A stretch of DNA of 64,000 nucleotides from DATASD01 sp035478835 (GTDB taxonomy: Bacteria > Patescibacteriota > Saccharimonadia > Saccharimonadales > UBA4665). The notes below the pieces were generated by a model. It did not search any database and had not been told where the DNA came from. It worked only from the letters and a program-made list of their open reading frames with translations. Both the position numbers and the translations under genes were made by a program. The stretch spans positions 121,255 to 185,254 of the forward strand of contig DATIJH010000001.1 in the NCBI GenBank assembly GCA_035478835.1. The letters run 5' to 3'. Within the stretch, counting starts at the first letter, position 1. Each line of letters starts with the position of its first letter. Below are positions 49,082 through 57,734 of this stretch, one piece after another.

Positions 49082-50731
49082 GTGTATCCGAGCATTAATC
49101 AGATCAAAACCGTACTAGTCCAAGGGAGCTACATCTCCGAGGCGGACAGCAAAGCGGCCGAAGAAGCATCGCGCGATAGTGTCGGATATATCGAATACTT
49201 GATTCGCGCAGAATTATTGAGCAAATCTCTGTTAGGTCAGGCTTTGGCGGAGGGTTATCGGCTGCCGTTTGCTGACCTTGGCACTCACCCGGTGGCGAAA
49301 GAGCAGACGACACTTATGCCAGAAGAGGTGGCGCGTGCTACTCGGGCGGCCATCGTGCAGCTCACTGATGATACGGTTACGGTCGCCAGTGATGCGCCGG
49401 ATATACTTGATGTGTCTAAGCTGCGGCCACTCTTTAAGGGACGGAAATTACAGCTGGCGTATACGTTGCCGGAGTATATCGACGCAGCGTTTAACTTATA
49501 TCAGCGGCCGCTAGCGACGCGCTTCTCGCATATTATCGAGAGCAGTAGCCGCGTGGCACCGGAGATTGTGGATGAGATTGTCAAAGATGCCATCTCGTTC
49601 CGCGCGTCGGATATCCACTTTGAGCCACAGGCTGAATCGGTTGAGGTGCGTTTTCGTGTTGACGGGACATTGCGCGAAGCCGGTACGTTTCCACTCGAAT
49701 ACTACGACAACATTCTGAACCGCATTAAGGTTGAAAGTGGCATGCGCATTGATGAACACCTGACCGCTCAAGATGGTGCGCTCCAACGGCATGGCGAAGG
49801 ATATACTACTGACTTGCGTGTGTCGCTTGTACCTACTGTAAACGGCGAAAAGGTTGTCATGCGTGTGCTGAGCTCGTATGTTCAAGGATTTAGTTTGGCG
49901 GATATCGGCCTGGACGATGCTCACCGCCAAATGATCGAGGCATATGCCGCCAAGCCCTTCGGCATGATTCTAACCACGGGGCCGACAGGCTCGGGCAAGA
50001 CAACCACGTTGTATGCGCTTCTCAAATTGCTCAACCATAGCGGTGTGAATGTTACAACCATCGAAGACCCGGTGGAGTACAAGATGCCAGGCATCAACCA
50101 GATTCAGGTACGCGAACAATCCAACATGACGTTTGCCAAGGGTTTGCGTGCTATCGTGCGTCAGGACCCGGATATTATTCTTGTGGGCGAGATTCGCGAC
50201 CGCGAAACTGCGGAAATTTCGGTGAACGCTGCATTGACTGGACACTTGCTGCTGTCCACGTTCCACGCCAACGACGCGGCCACGGCTATTCCGCGTTTGG
50301 TCGAGATGGGCATCGAACCATTCTTGCTCGCCTCTACGCTGGAAATTGTTATCGCGCAGCGCTTGGTACGCAAGATTTGCAACGTCTGCCGCTACAGCAC
50401 CACTGCCGGTGAGGCAATCAAAGAGATGAAAACCGGTGGCGCTTCAATGGCTCACTATTTTCGGGCAACCGACACTGTGTACGCCGGAAAGGGCTGCAAT
50501 GTTTGCAATGGCTCGGGCTATAAAGGCCGCATTGCCCTATTCCAGTTCCTTGAAGTTACACCGAAAATGCAGGAGCTTATCCTGAAGTCACCGTCAACAG
50601 GTGAGATCGAAGCGCTTGCGCGCAAGCAGGGCAGTATGCCGATGTTCGAAGACGGGCTCGAAAAAGTAAGAAGCGGCCTGACGACGGTAAGCGAAGTCGC
50701 ACGTGTAGTGCCGCCGCCGGAGGCTGCGTAA
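49082..50731 (+). CDS. pilB: Type IV pilus assembly ATPase
   Basis: Encodes 549 residues from GTG. N-terminal GspE/PilB domain (about 1-150), then the catalytic part with DIHFEPQAESVEVRFRVDGTL, Walker A GPTGSGKTT (300-308, Lys306), the Asp box IEDPVEY, LRAIVRQDPDIILVGEIRD (Walker B) and HANDAATAIPRLVEM. A four-Cys zinc motif follows (CNVC...CNVC, about 437-475). It drives pilin polymerisation at the inner face of the membrane. The stop overlaps the pilC ATG by one base (TAATG). Confidence 0.95.
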   Translation: MYPSINQIKTVLVQGSYISEADSKAAEEASRDSVGYIEYLIRAELLSKSLLGQALAEGYRLPFADLGTHPVAKEQTTLMPEEVARATRAAIVQLTDDTVTVASDAPDILDVSKLRPLFKGRKLQLAYTLPEYIDAAFNLYQRPLATRFSHIIESSSRVAPEIVDEIVKDAISFRASDIHFEPQAESVEVRFRVDGTLREAGTFPLEYYDNILNRIKVESGMRIDEHLTAQDGALQRHGEGYTTDLRVSLVPTVNGEKVVMRVLSSYVQGFSLADIGLDDAHRQMIEAYAAKPFGMILTTGPTGSGKTTTLYALLKLLNHSGVNVTTIEDPVEYKMPGINQIQVREQSNMTFAKGLRAIVRQDPDIILVGEIRDRETAEISVNAALTGHLLLSTFHANDAATAIPRLVEMGIEPFLLASTLEIVIAQRLVRKICNVCRYSTTAGEAIKEMKTGGASMAHYFRATDTVYAGKGCNVCNGSGYKGRIALFQFLEVTPKMQELILKSPSTGEIEALARKQGSMPMFEDGLEKVRSGLTTVSEVARVVPPPEAA

Positions 50732-51891
50732 TGGCAAAGCCCACGCCGCCAAAGCCAGACTCGGCCGCCCGGCCGCGGTCGTCGCCGCAGCTTGGCCAGG
50801 CGTTGCAGCAAAAGCCAGGGCTTAAACGGTCGCCCAGACGCCACTTTGCATTTAAGGACCGTGAATATTTTAGTCAAAATTTGGCATTGCTGCTTAAATC
50901 GGCGGTACCTATTGGCCAAGCGTTAGATGCGCTGGCTGCCACTAGTCGCACATCTAGCATGAAAAAGGCGGTTGCTGAGATGCAGGCTAACATCGAAGCT
51001 GGCTTTTCACTGGCAGACGCCTTGGAGCGGTCTAGGATCGTTGATAGCCAGACACTGGCGCTAGTGCGGCTTGGGGAGCGTTCTGGCCGCTTGGTCGAAA
51101 ATCTCCAGCTGGCCGCGCAACAAGAAGAGAAGCGTCATACGTTCCGCTCCAAAGTACGTTCTGCGCTGATTTACCCGATCTTTGTGCTTAGTGTTACAGG
51201 GGTTGTTGGGCTTGGTGTGGCTTGGTTCCTGCTGCCTCGGCTCAGTACGACGTTCACGCAGCTGCACGCTAAACTGCCGTTCGTTTCCAAGGTGTTAATT
51301 GCATTCGGCCAGTTTTTGAAACTACATGGAGTGGTCGCCGTGCCAATCGCCATAGCGGTCATGGCGCTCCTCGCCTACATAGTGTTCGTCGCGCCCGGTA
51401 CACGGCGAATTGGCCAACAGTTATTATTCGTACTCCCTGGTATTGGTCGATTGCGCCGCGAGATAGAGATTGCTCAGTTCGGCTATTTGCTGGGTACCTT
51501 GCTCGCCGCCGGGTTGCCGGTGACAGGTGCCGTTATCTTACTTGAAAAAGCGACTAATGTGCCGCAGTACCAGCAACTCTATCGCTATTTGGCGTCATCG
51601 CTTGATGATGGATTTAGCTTTAAAGAAAGCCTGACGCGCTACAAAAGGAGCAGTACACTATTGCCCCCGGCAGTGCAACAGATAGTGATTGCAGGCGAGC
51701 GCTCCGGTTCGCTCAGTGAAGTCCTGCTAACCATCGGCCGTACTTACGAGCAGAAAGCCGACATTACTACCGAAAACCTGGAGACCATCCTGGAGCCGAT
51801 CTTGCTACTGTTCGTCGCTGGTGGCGTGTTGACGGTTGCCGTCGCCGTTATTTTGCCCATATATGCATTGATAGGGGGCTTAAATCAGTAA
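50731..51891 (+). CDS. pilC: Type IV pilus assembly platform protein
   Basis: Encodes 386 residues with two T2SF domains and three membrane segments. FSQNLALLLKSAVPIGQALDAL and the duplicate FGYLLGTLLAAGLPVTGAV are the family signatures, and RLGERSGRLVENL / IAGERSGSLSEVL the conserved G-E-x-SG motifs. It anchors PilB and feeds pilins into the fibre. The ATG overlaps the stop of pilB and its stop overlaps the ATG of the next prepilin (TAATG). Confidence 0.94.
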   Translation: MAKPTPPKPDSAARPRSSPQLGQALQQKPGLKRSPRRHFAFKDREYFSQNLALLLKSAVPIGQALDALAATSRTSSMKKAVAEMQANIEAGFSLADALERSRIVDSQTLALVRLGERSGRLVENLQLAAQQEEKRHTFRSKVRSALIYPIFVLSVTGVVGLGVAWFLLPRLSTTFTQLHAKLPFVSKVLIAFGQFLKLHGVVAVPIAIAVMALLAYIVFVAPGTRRIGQQLLFVLPGIGRLRREIEIAQFGYLLGTLLAAGLPVTGAVILLEKATNVPQYQQLYRYLASSLDDGFSFKESLTRYKRSSTLLPPAVQQIVIAGERSGSLSEVLLTIGRTYEQKADITTENLETILEPILLLFVAGGVLTVAVAVILPIYALIGGLNQ

Positions 51892-52328
51892 TGCGTGATG
51901 CCGCCGGGTTTACACTGGTAGAGATTCTGTTATCGGTAGTCATTATCGGTATGTTGACTGGCCTTTCGGTGCCAGTGTACGAATCGTTTGTGCGTCGCAA
52001 CGATTTGGACTTAACAACCCAACAGCTCGCGGTCATGCTGCGCCGCGCCGAGACCTACGCCCGCGCTAACAATACCGATAATGTGTGGAGCGTCGAAGTC
52101 CAGCCGGCGGCAATTACATTGTTCCAGGGTACCAGCTTCGCCTCGCGGGATACAACATATGATGAAACACTGAGCGTACCGGGCTCAATCAGTATAAGCG
52201 GTTTGAGCGAGGTGCAATTTGCGAAACTCACCGCGTTTCCCAACACGCTCGGCAGTATCACATTAACAAGTACAACTAACGACGCAAGGACAGTCACGAT
52301 CAATGCTAAAGGTATGGTCGATTATTAG
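51891..52328 (+). CDS. Prepilin, GspH/FimT-like minor pilin
   Basis: Encodes 145 residues. A short basic leader is followed by GFTLVEILLSVVIIGMLTGL, the class III signal cut before Phe by a prepilin peptidase (not encoded here). The remaining beta domain (52-145) resembles GspH-type minor pilins. Position after pilC in one operon supports a pseudopilin role in priming the fibre. Confidence 0.88.
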   Translation: MRDAAGFTLVEILLSVVIIGMLTGLSVPVYESFVRRNDLDLTTQQLAVMLRRAETYARANNTDNVWSVEVQPAAITLFQGTSFASRDTTYDETLSVPGSISISGLSEVQFAKLTAFPNTLGSITLTSTTNDARTVTINAKGMVDY

Positions 52329-54195
52329 GACACCGTCTGAGCTACGGCGCGGGCTTGCTGCCACGCAAGCAGGTTTTTCTGTGGTCGAGGTGCTGCTGGC
52401 GGTAGTAGTCCTCGGGTTTTTGGTAACGGGGCTGATTGGCGCAGTGGTGTATGGGCGAGCTTCCACTGCCAGTTCGGGCGATAACGCGCGCGCTACCATG
52501 CTTGCCGAAGAGGGAATCGAGGCTACTAAAAACATCGCGGCTGCATCGTACGCTAATTTGGTGGACAGCGGTTCGGTTCTAGGGGATACAACTGTTGAGG
52601 CGGGGAGCGATTACAATGTTAATGGTACGAGTGCGCTCAAAATTACGACTGGCGCGAGCGGCGGAGCGGTTAGTTCGGTCTCGGTTTACCTCAAAACACT
52701 AGATGCTACCAACCAGCATGTGCAGGCGGCAGTGTATGCCGATTCGAGCGGCACGCCAGGTGCGCGGCTCGGCTCTAGCGCCATCCAGACGGGCACTGCT
52801 AATAGCTGGAATGTCTTTCCAATTAGCGGTGTTACGCTTGCAGCAAGCACGAACTACTGGATCTCTTTGAGCGAAGATGGCGCGACGCAGTTTGCCGACA
52901 ATGGTTCCGGAGGCACTAGCGCCTACCGGGTGACGGGCGGTTATCCAGCGCCCAACCCCTTTGCCGCCGACTCTGCCAACACTGCCGATAAGCCGTCCAT
53001 TTATGTAACACTAGGCTCAACCTATGGGCTGTCGAAATCAGGCGGCCAGTGGGCGTTCTCGGGTACCTCTGATACCACGGATATTTTTACCAGGCAGCTG
53101 ACGGTGGTAACATCCAGCGCAAACCGTAAGACAATCACCAGCACTGTAACTTGGCCTCAGCCTGGCGGCACGACCGGCAGCGTGACGCTTACCACTGAAC
53201 TTACAAACTGGAAAGCAGCCACAAAAACTTGGGCAAACGCTATCGTGGCGGGCAGCGTACAGCCTACGGGCACTACCGCCAACCTCAAAGTATTCGTCAA
53301 TGGCAACTATGCCTATGTGGTGCGTGGTGGTACGTCAAGCAACTTCATTGTCGTGAATTTGTCCACCCCGACTGCACCGACCATCGTCAGTACAACCACT
53401 TTTTCCGGCACACCTACGAATGTCTTTGCCTCTGGAGGATATGCGTATGTCACAACAAGTACGGCCTCAACAGGGCTCGAGATCATTAATGTGAGTAATC
53501 CCGCGGCGCCGACACTCACCAAAACTGTTAGCTTTACCGGCACAGGTGCGGCTAAAGGAGTATTCGTCAATGGCAACTATGCCTATGTGGTACGGGCTGC
53601 CGATGCGACGACTGGCGCAAACGAATTCAATGTTGTTAACGTCACTACCCCTGCGTCGGCGTCTGTGGTCGGCGGCTATAACAACGACATCGCCATGAAC
53701 GAAGTCTATATGACCGGCGCCTATGCCTATGTCGCAACGAGCTCAACCACGCAGGAAATGCTGGTCATTAACGTCACCACCCCGACTGCACCGGCATTGG
53801 CTGCGACTTACAACCCCGCAACAACGTTGGCGGCAACCACAGTAACTGGCTATGGAAATACGGTATTACTGGGGATGAGCACGACTTTGGACGCCATCAA
53901 TATAACTACCCCGACTACTCCAACGCGCTTGGGCACATTTACGGCAGCCGGCACCATAAGTGACATCGAAACCGATGTCACTGGTCAGTACGCCTTTTTG
54001 GGAACCAGCAGCACGACGGGCGAATTTCAGGTCGTTAATATCGGTACACCGTCCGCTATGACATTGGCCAAAACGGTGGACGTGTCCGGCACGACAAGCA
54101 CCGTGAACGGCGTGGATTATTCGCCGACGCTTGATGTTACTGTGGGCGCGAGTAACTCAACCACACAAGGCGTGCTGGTCTTTACGAGGAATTAA
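52303..54195 (+). CDS. Prepilin fused to an LVIVD-type beta-propeller (candidate pilus-tip adhesin)
   Basis: Encodes 630 residues. A prepilin N-terminus (GFSVVEVLLAVVVLGFLVTG, about 23-42) is followed by a pilin-like alpha helix, a jelly-roll-like domain (about 75-240) and a chain of about six repeats (about 310-625) such as GNYAYVVRGG...FIVVNLSTPTAPTIV, the pattern of LVIVD repeats that form beta-propellers. A 33-bp segment is repeated exactly (53289-53321 and 53559-53591). The size is far above normal pilins, so it is a likely tip or binding subunit. It overlaps the previous gene by 26 bases. Confidence 0.85.
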   Translation: MLKVWSIIRTPSELRRGLAATQAGFSVVEVLLAVVVLGFLVTGLIGAVVYGRASTASSGDNARATMLAEEGIEATKNIAAASYANLVDSGSVLGDTTVEAGSDYNVNGTSALKITTGASGGAVSSVSVYLKTLDATNQHVQAAVYADSSGTPGARLGSSAIQTGTANSWNVFPISGVTLAASTNYWISLSEDGATQFADNGSGGTSAYRVTGGYPAPNPFAADSANTADKPSIYVTLGSTYGLSKSGGQWAFSGTSDTTDIFTRQLTVVTSSANRKTITSTVTWPQPGGTTGSVTLTTELTNWKAATKTWANAIVAGSVQPTGTTANLKVFVNGNYAYVVRGGTSSNFIVVNLSTPTAPTIVSTTTFSGTPTNVFASGGYAYVTTSTASTGLEIINVSNPAAPTLTKTVSFTGTGAAKGVFVNGNYAYVVRAADATTGANEFNVVNVTTPASASVVGGYNNDIAMNEVYMTGAYAYVATSSTTQEMLVINVTTPTAPALAATYNPATTLAATTVTGYGNTVLLGMSTTLDAINITTPTTPTRLGTFTAAGTISDIETDVTGQYAFLGTSSTTGEFQVVNIGTPSAMTLAKTVDVSGTTSTVNGVDYSPTLDVTVGASNSTTQGVLVFTRN

Positions 54196-54201
54196 TCTGA
54201 C

Positions 54202-54732
54202 ATGGCAAAGAATTCCCTCCCTTCCAAGACTGCCGCACAGCGCGGGTATACGCTCCTCGAGCTTCTCCTTTATATGGCGATTATCAGCATATTGCTCGCG
54301 GCTACCACGGCGTTTTTGGGCGTGACCGTCGATGCGCGAGTCAAGAACCAGACAGTTGCCGAAGTAAACGATCAAGGCGTGGCAGTGATGGACTATATAA
54401 TGCAAACGATCCGGAACGCGTCTTCGATTACCGCGCCAGCCGCGGCCGCCAGCAGCACCTCACTTACTCTTGTGGTACCGACGGGTAGTTTGAGCCCGAC
54501 GGTGTTCTCGTTAAGCGGTACAACGCTGCAAGTCAAGGAAGGCGCGGCCGCGGCAGTGTCACTCACTAACAGCAAAGTGCAGGTTACTAGTCTGACATTC
54601 ACGAACTTGACGCGTAGTGGCACGAGTGGCGCGGTACAGGTGTCGTTCGTTATGAGCCGCACTAATCCGAACGCGCATAACGAGTATGACTACCAAAAGA
54701 CATTTATTAGCTCAGCGGAGATCGGCTGGTGA
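54202..54732 (+). CDS. Prepilin, PilW-like minor pilin
   Basis: Encodes 176 residues. Leader ending QRGYTLLELLLYMAIISILLAAT gives the prepilin cut site (G-Y); Glu at +5 is present. The globular part has PTGSLSPTVFSLSG and LTFTNLTRS. Co-located with the other pilins and overlapping the next gene start (GTGA), which argues for co-translation. Confidence 0.87.
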   Translation: MAKNSLPSKTAAQRGYTLLELLLYMAIISILLAATTAFLGVTVDARVKNQTVAEVNDQGVAVMDYIMQTIRNASSITAPAAAASSTSLTLVVPTGSLSPTVFSLSGTTLQVKEGAAAAVSLTNSKVQVTSLTFTNLTRSGTSGAVQVSFVMSRTNPNAHNEYDYQKTFISSAEIGW

Positions 54733-55124
54733 GGGCGCGGCAAGAGTCCGGTTATATTGCGTTGCTCGCTGTGCTGATTTTGGGTGCGGTAGCAACCGCC
54801 ATCGGACTGGCACTACTGACTATTGGCGCGGATAGCCAACGCGCTGCCTTGGTCGAGCAGCGCTCAAAACAGGCACGCGTGCTGGCGACGGCGTGCGCTC
54901 AGGAGGCGTTGCAACAGATTCACGACAACATCGCATATAGCGGCACAAACACACTCTCGATCGGCCAGGGGAATTGCACCTACACCGTAGCTGTTACGGC
55001 TGGTACGACGCGTAGTATTGTGGCTTCGGGGACGGTCGGAAGTGTTGTCAGAAAAGCGCAGGTTTATGTTACAATTGGAACGTCAACCATAAGCGTTAGC
55101 TCATGGCAGGAAACGAGTTCGTAG
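54729..55124 (+). CDS. PilX-like minor pilin
   Basis: Encodes 131 residues from GTG, overlapping the upstream stop by 4 bases. The N-terminus ESGYIALLAVLILGAVATAIGLALL is a non-classical pilin-like helix lacking Glu5, as in PilX/GspK-type proteins that cap the fibre or help start assembly. The rest is beta-rich with two Cys (ACAQEAL, GNCTYTV) that could form a disulfide. Confidence 0.78.
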   Translation: MRARQESGYIALLAVLILGAVATAIGLALLTIGADSQRAALVEQRSKQARVLATACAQEALQQIHDNIAYSGTNTLSIGQGNCTYTVAVTAGTTRSIVASGTVGSVVRKAQVYVTIGTSTISVSSWQETSS

Positions 55125-55154
55125 AATAGTTAACAATTAAAAGAAGGGTGGGAT

Positions 55155-55652
55155 ATGAAAATTTTCAAAAAATTAACACGAGAACAGCAAGACGGCTTTA
55201 CTTTGCTTGAAGTTTTGCTGGTCGTGGCGATTATTGCAATCCTGGCGGGCATTGTGATTATCGCAATTAACCCTGGCAAAAACCTGGGTGATGCGCGTAA
55301 CTCGCAGCGTTCGGCTGATGTTAACACGATTTTGAACGCAACGTATCAGTATGAACTGGACAACAATGGTTCTTTGCCGCCTGTCGGTTCGCGTACCGGT
55401 GCGGTAGCGATTTCGTCTACGGCCACTGAGGTTTGCTCGACTGGTGCGAGCACTTGTACCGGACTTGTGGATTTGAACGTGCTTTCGACCAACGGTAAGT
55501 ACCTTGTGGCACTGCCGACAGATCCTTCATGTCCCACAGGCTGTAACGCAAATGGCAGCGGCTACAAGATTGCGCTAACCAGTAACAACCGTTTGCAGGT
55601 GACAGCTCCGAACACCGAAAACGGCAAGGCGATCATCACTGTAACCAAGTAA
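55155..55652 (+). CDS. Major type IV pilin-like protein
   Basis: Encodes 165 residues. Leader MKIFKKLTREQQDG is cut before FTLLEVLLVVAIIAILAG, with Glu at position 5 of the mature protein. A pilin alpha helix continues (DARNSQRSADVNTILNATYQY), then a Cys-containing beta domain with EVCSTGASTC and DPSCPTGC, suggesting disulfide loops. AAGAAGGGTGGG precedes the ATG, one of the richer ribosome sites here. Likely the main subunit of the fibre. Confidence 0.9.
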   Translation: MKIFKKLTREQQDGFTLLEVLLVVAIIAILAGIVIIAINPGKNLGDARNSQRSADVNTILNATYQYELDNNGSLPPVGSRTGAVAISSTATEVCSTGASTCTGLVDLNVLSTNGKYLVALPTDPSCPTGCNANGSGYKIALTSNNRLQVTAPNTENGKAIITVTK

Positions 55653-55658
55653 TGTGTA

Positions 55659-55829
55659 ATGGCTGCAAAGAAGAAAAGTACACCTAGGTCTGCAAAGCCG
55701 AAAACTGTTCCGGCAGCCAAGCGGTCTGCGCCCCCGGTTACCCGGCCGACACATGTGCAATGGGCAGTAGTCCTGTTCACTGTCTGTAGTATCGTATTTC
55801 TCATCGTAGCGATATGCCGGTATAGGTAG
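55659..55829 (+). CDS. Small basic single-pass membrane protein
   Basis: An ORF of 57 codons beginning MAAKKKSTPRSAKPK and ending with one membrane helix (about 35-52) and ICRYR. It lies 6 bases after the pilin stop. Short proteins of this pattern, basic N-terminus plus one helix, recur in CPR genomes in my recollection. Function unknown; it may be an accessory to the pilus. Confidence 0.6.
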   Translation: MAAKKKSTPRSAKPKTVPAAKRSAPPVTRPTHVQWAVVLFTVCSIVFLIVAICRYR

Positions 55830-55833
55830 GCAG

Positions 55834-55880
55834 TCCTTGGGCTGACCCAAGCAAGAGCACCTCGCGCTGAGGTGCTCTTG
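55834..55880 (+). terminator. Two stacked hairpins ending the pilus cluster
   Basis: CTTGGG-CTGA-CCCAAG is followed directly by CAAGAGCACCTC/GAGGTGCTCTTG, a perfect 12-bp stem with a 5-base loop. The T tract is weak (TAATT), so it may act as an RNA 3' end stabiliser as well as a terminator. Confidence 0.6.
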
Positions 55881-56285
55881 TAATTGGTATCCGGGCAAGT
55901 TTAATCCTTTCAGCGCTACCGACCCGGCGCTGGCAGGCTCGTATGTCCGTCCGACCAAACTCCTGGAGGAGTATCTGCAAGGTCAAGCGCGAATGTAGGG
56001 TGATGGTCGGCCTGTTTGCTCAACGCGCCAAACTCAGCACCCTAAGAAAGTATCAAGCCGCTCGCTCAACCGCTCCAACCCCTCCCAAAATTGTTCCGCA
56101 AAAAGGTCTTCGGCAGGATTACCCGCCAGAGATTTTTAATCTTTCAACGACCGAAAGAACGGATTCACCCCTGTAAAAAGAAGTGCAATAGGGTATCATA
56201 GAACTGGCCGGCCTCGAAGAACGCAGCTTCGCGAGCCACAAGAAAAGGTTGCGGAGTCGGCAATTAAAGAACTGGAGATAGCTTC
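55881..56285. other. 405-base gap with possible gene remnants
   Basis: No complete gene is supported. A plus-strand frame without start (to a TAG at 55997) reads WYPGKFNPFSATDPALAG and ends LLEEYLQGQARM. A minus-strand frame around 56040-56180 reads NPFFRSLKD, a TAA, then LAGNPAEDLFAEQFWEGL and ends LDTFLGC. Both look coding but lack starts, so they may be decayed genes. The last 80 bases carry a CTCG-AAG/CTT-CGCGAG hairpin before the next gene. RNase P, tmRNA and T-box signatures were not found. Confidence 0.35.
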
Positions 56286-57029
56286 ATGAATAACACCATC
56301 CTTTTATATATGCAAGACTTCGACGTCGAAACCTGCAATGCCAGCATTGTTTCTGCCGCACTGACTGAGGATGACAGGACCGACTTTGTCCTTGACCAAA
56401 CCTGCTTTTACGCGCGCGGCGGGGGGCAGGACTGGGATGAAGGCGTGATCAAAAAGGGGGATGCAGCATTTGCCGTCGATGAAGTACGGCTAGACGAGAA
56501 TGGCGTGGTTCATCACATTGGTACTATCACGAATGGTTCGTTCGCTAAAGGCGATGCGGTATTATGCGAAGTTGACCACGAGCGCCGCGCTATAAACACA
56601 CGCCTCCATTCCGCTGCTCATGTCATTGACATGGCGATTGCTCAACTTGGATTAGACTGGGTCGGCGCCAAAGGCCAGCACTACCCGCACTTATCTGCCA
56701 TTGAATATAGCGGCGCATGGGAACCGGAAAAGGCAGAGCGCTTGCGAGCCGAGATTGAAGCGCTCGCCAACCAGCTCATCACTAAAGGCAGTCACAATAC
56801 ACTGCGCCTTATGCCAGTCGAAGAAATGCACAAGTATTGCCGTCACGTTCCAGACAATCTGCCTACAAATAAACCTGGCCGCGTTGTGTTGTACGGCGAC
56901 TTTGGCGTGCCGTGTGGCGGCACCCATGTGCGAGACATACAACAGGTTGGCAAAGTCAGTATTCCGAATCTTAAGGAAAAGAAAGGCGTGATACGAGTGA
57001 GCTACGCTGTGGAGGGGATCGGTGAATAA
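56286..57029 (+). CDS. AlaX-type alanyl-tRNA editing protein
   Basis: Encodes 247 residues. It matches the editing domain of alanyl-tRNA synthetase: ARGGGQDWDEG (Gly-rich motif, about 43-53), RLHSAAHVID (H108 and H112) and VPCGGTHVRD (C210 and H214), the four zinc/catalytic residues that hydrolyse mischarged tRNA-Ala. It lacks the aminoacylation part, so it acts as a free-standing editor. GGAGATAGC precedes the ATG. The next gene starts within its last codons. Confidence 0.92.
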   Translation: MNNTILLYMQDFDVETCNASIVSAALTEDDRTDFVLDQTCFYARGGGQDWDEGVIKKGDAAFAVDEVRLDENGVVHHIGTITNGSFAKGDAVLCEVDHERRAINTRLHSAAHVIDMAIAQLGLDWVGAKGQHYPHLSAIEYSGAWEPEKAERLRAEIEALANQLITKGSHNTLRLMPVEEMHKYCRHVPDNLPTNKPGRVVLYGDFGVPCGGTHVRDIQQVGKVSIPNLKEKKGVIRVSYAVEGIGE

Positions 57030-57720
57030 TAAAGGTGTCACTATCGGCCCCGGCAAACTTGCCGGTAAAGGCGTATACGCCGCACGCGACTTTGCAGAGG
57101 GCGAGCTCGTTGTCCCCTACAATCTCAAAGAGCTAACACAAGAGGAATTCGACGCATTGCCCGACGGCGAATGGGAATGGACACACACGTTTTACGGTAA
57201 GATTTACCATTTCCCAGAGCCGGAACGCTACGTAAACCACGACGATAACCCGAGCACATATCCTACACCGGGCGTAGGCGACGTGGCGCTCAGGCCCATC
57301 AAAAAAGGCGAAGCGATCACCATCAACGATAAACTTGAATTACAGCGCGAGCTCGACACATTTCTAGAAGCATACGAGGAAGCCGCCAATAGCCGGGACT
57401 TTAGCAACGTAGCACCGTTTATTGCAGACGACGCAACGTTTTGGTTTACGAACGGCATTTTCAATGGTCAGGCCGCGATCCAAAAAGCCTTTGAAGATAC
57501 CTGGCAAAACATCCAAGACGAAACCTATACGATAACAGAGGTAAAATGGGTGGCTGCAAACTATTGGGTGTCGGCTTGCACCTATACATTTAAATCAGAC
57601 GGCATAGTTGACGGCAAACATCAAGTATACGAAGGCCGCGGCACCAACGTCGTCAAACGTATTGCTGGCCGCTGGCGTATTGTGCACGAGCATTTGAGTA
57701 TTGATAGCGGTGTTAAGTAA
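57022..57720 (+). CDS. SET-domain protein fused to a SnoaL/NTF2-like domain
   Basis: Encodes 232 residues from GTG, overlapping the AlaX stop by 8 bases. Residues 1-110 form a compact SET domain: GKLAGKGVYAARDFAEGELV, RYVNHDDNPSTY (the N-H-S/D motif) and DVALRPIKKGEAITIN. SET enzymes methylate Lys using SAM. Residues about 115-230 are a SnoaL/DUF4440-like cone (FLEAYEEAANSRDFSNVAPFIADDATFWFT, then GRWRIVHEHLSI). I know of no described family with this fusion. Overlap with AlaX suggests a translation-linked role. Confidence 0.8.
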   Translation: MNNKGVTIGPGKLAGKGVYAARDFAEGELVVPYNLKELTQEEFDALPDGEWEWTHTFYGKIYHFPEPERYVNHDDNPSTYPTPGVGDVALRPIKKGEAITINDKLELQRELDTFLEAYEEAANSRDFSNVAPFIADDATFWFTNGIFNGQAAIQKAFEDTWQNIQDETYTITEVKWVAANYWVSACTYTFKSDGIVDGKHQVYEGRGTNVVKRIAGRWRIVHEHLSIDSGVK

Positions 57721-57734
57721 GCTAAGGAGTAGCC

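Noticed and set aside
55943..56176. 77-codon plus-strand ORF after the pilus cluster
   Set aside because: Its composition (Arg/Lys/Thr/Pro) is not protein-like and other frames in the same place look better.
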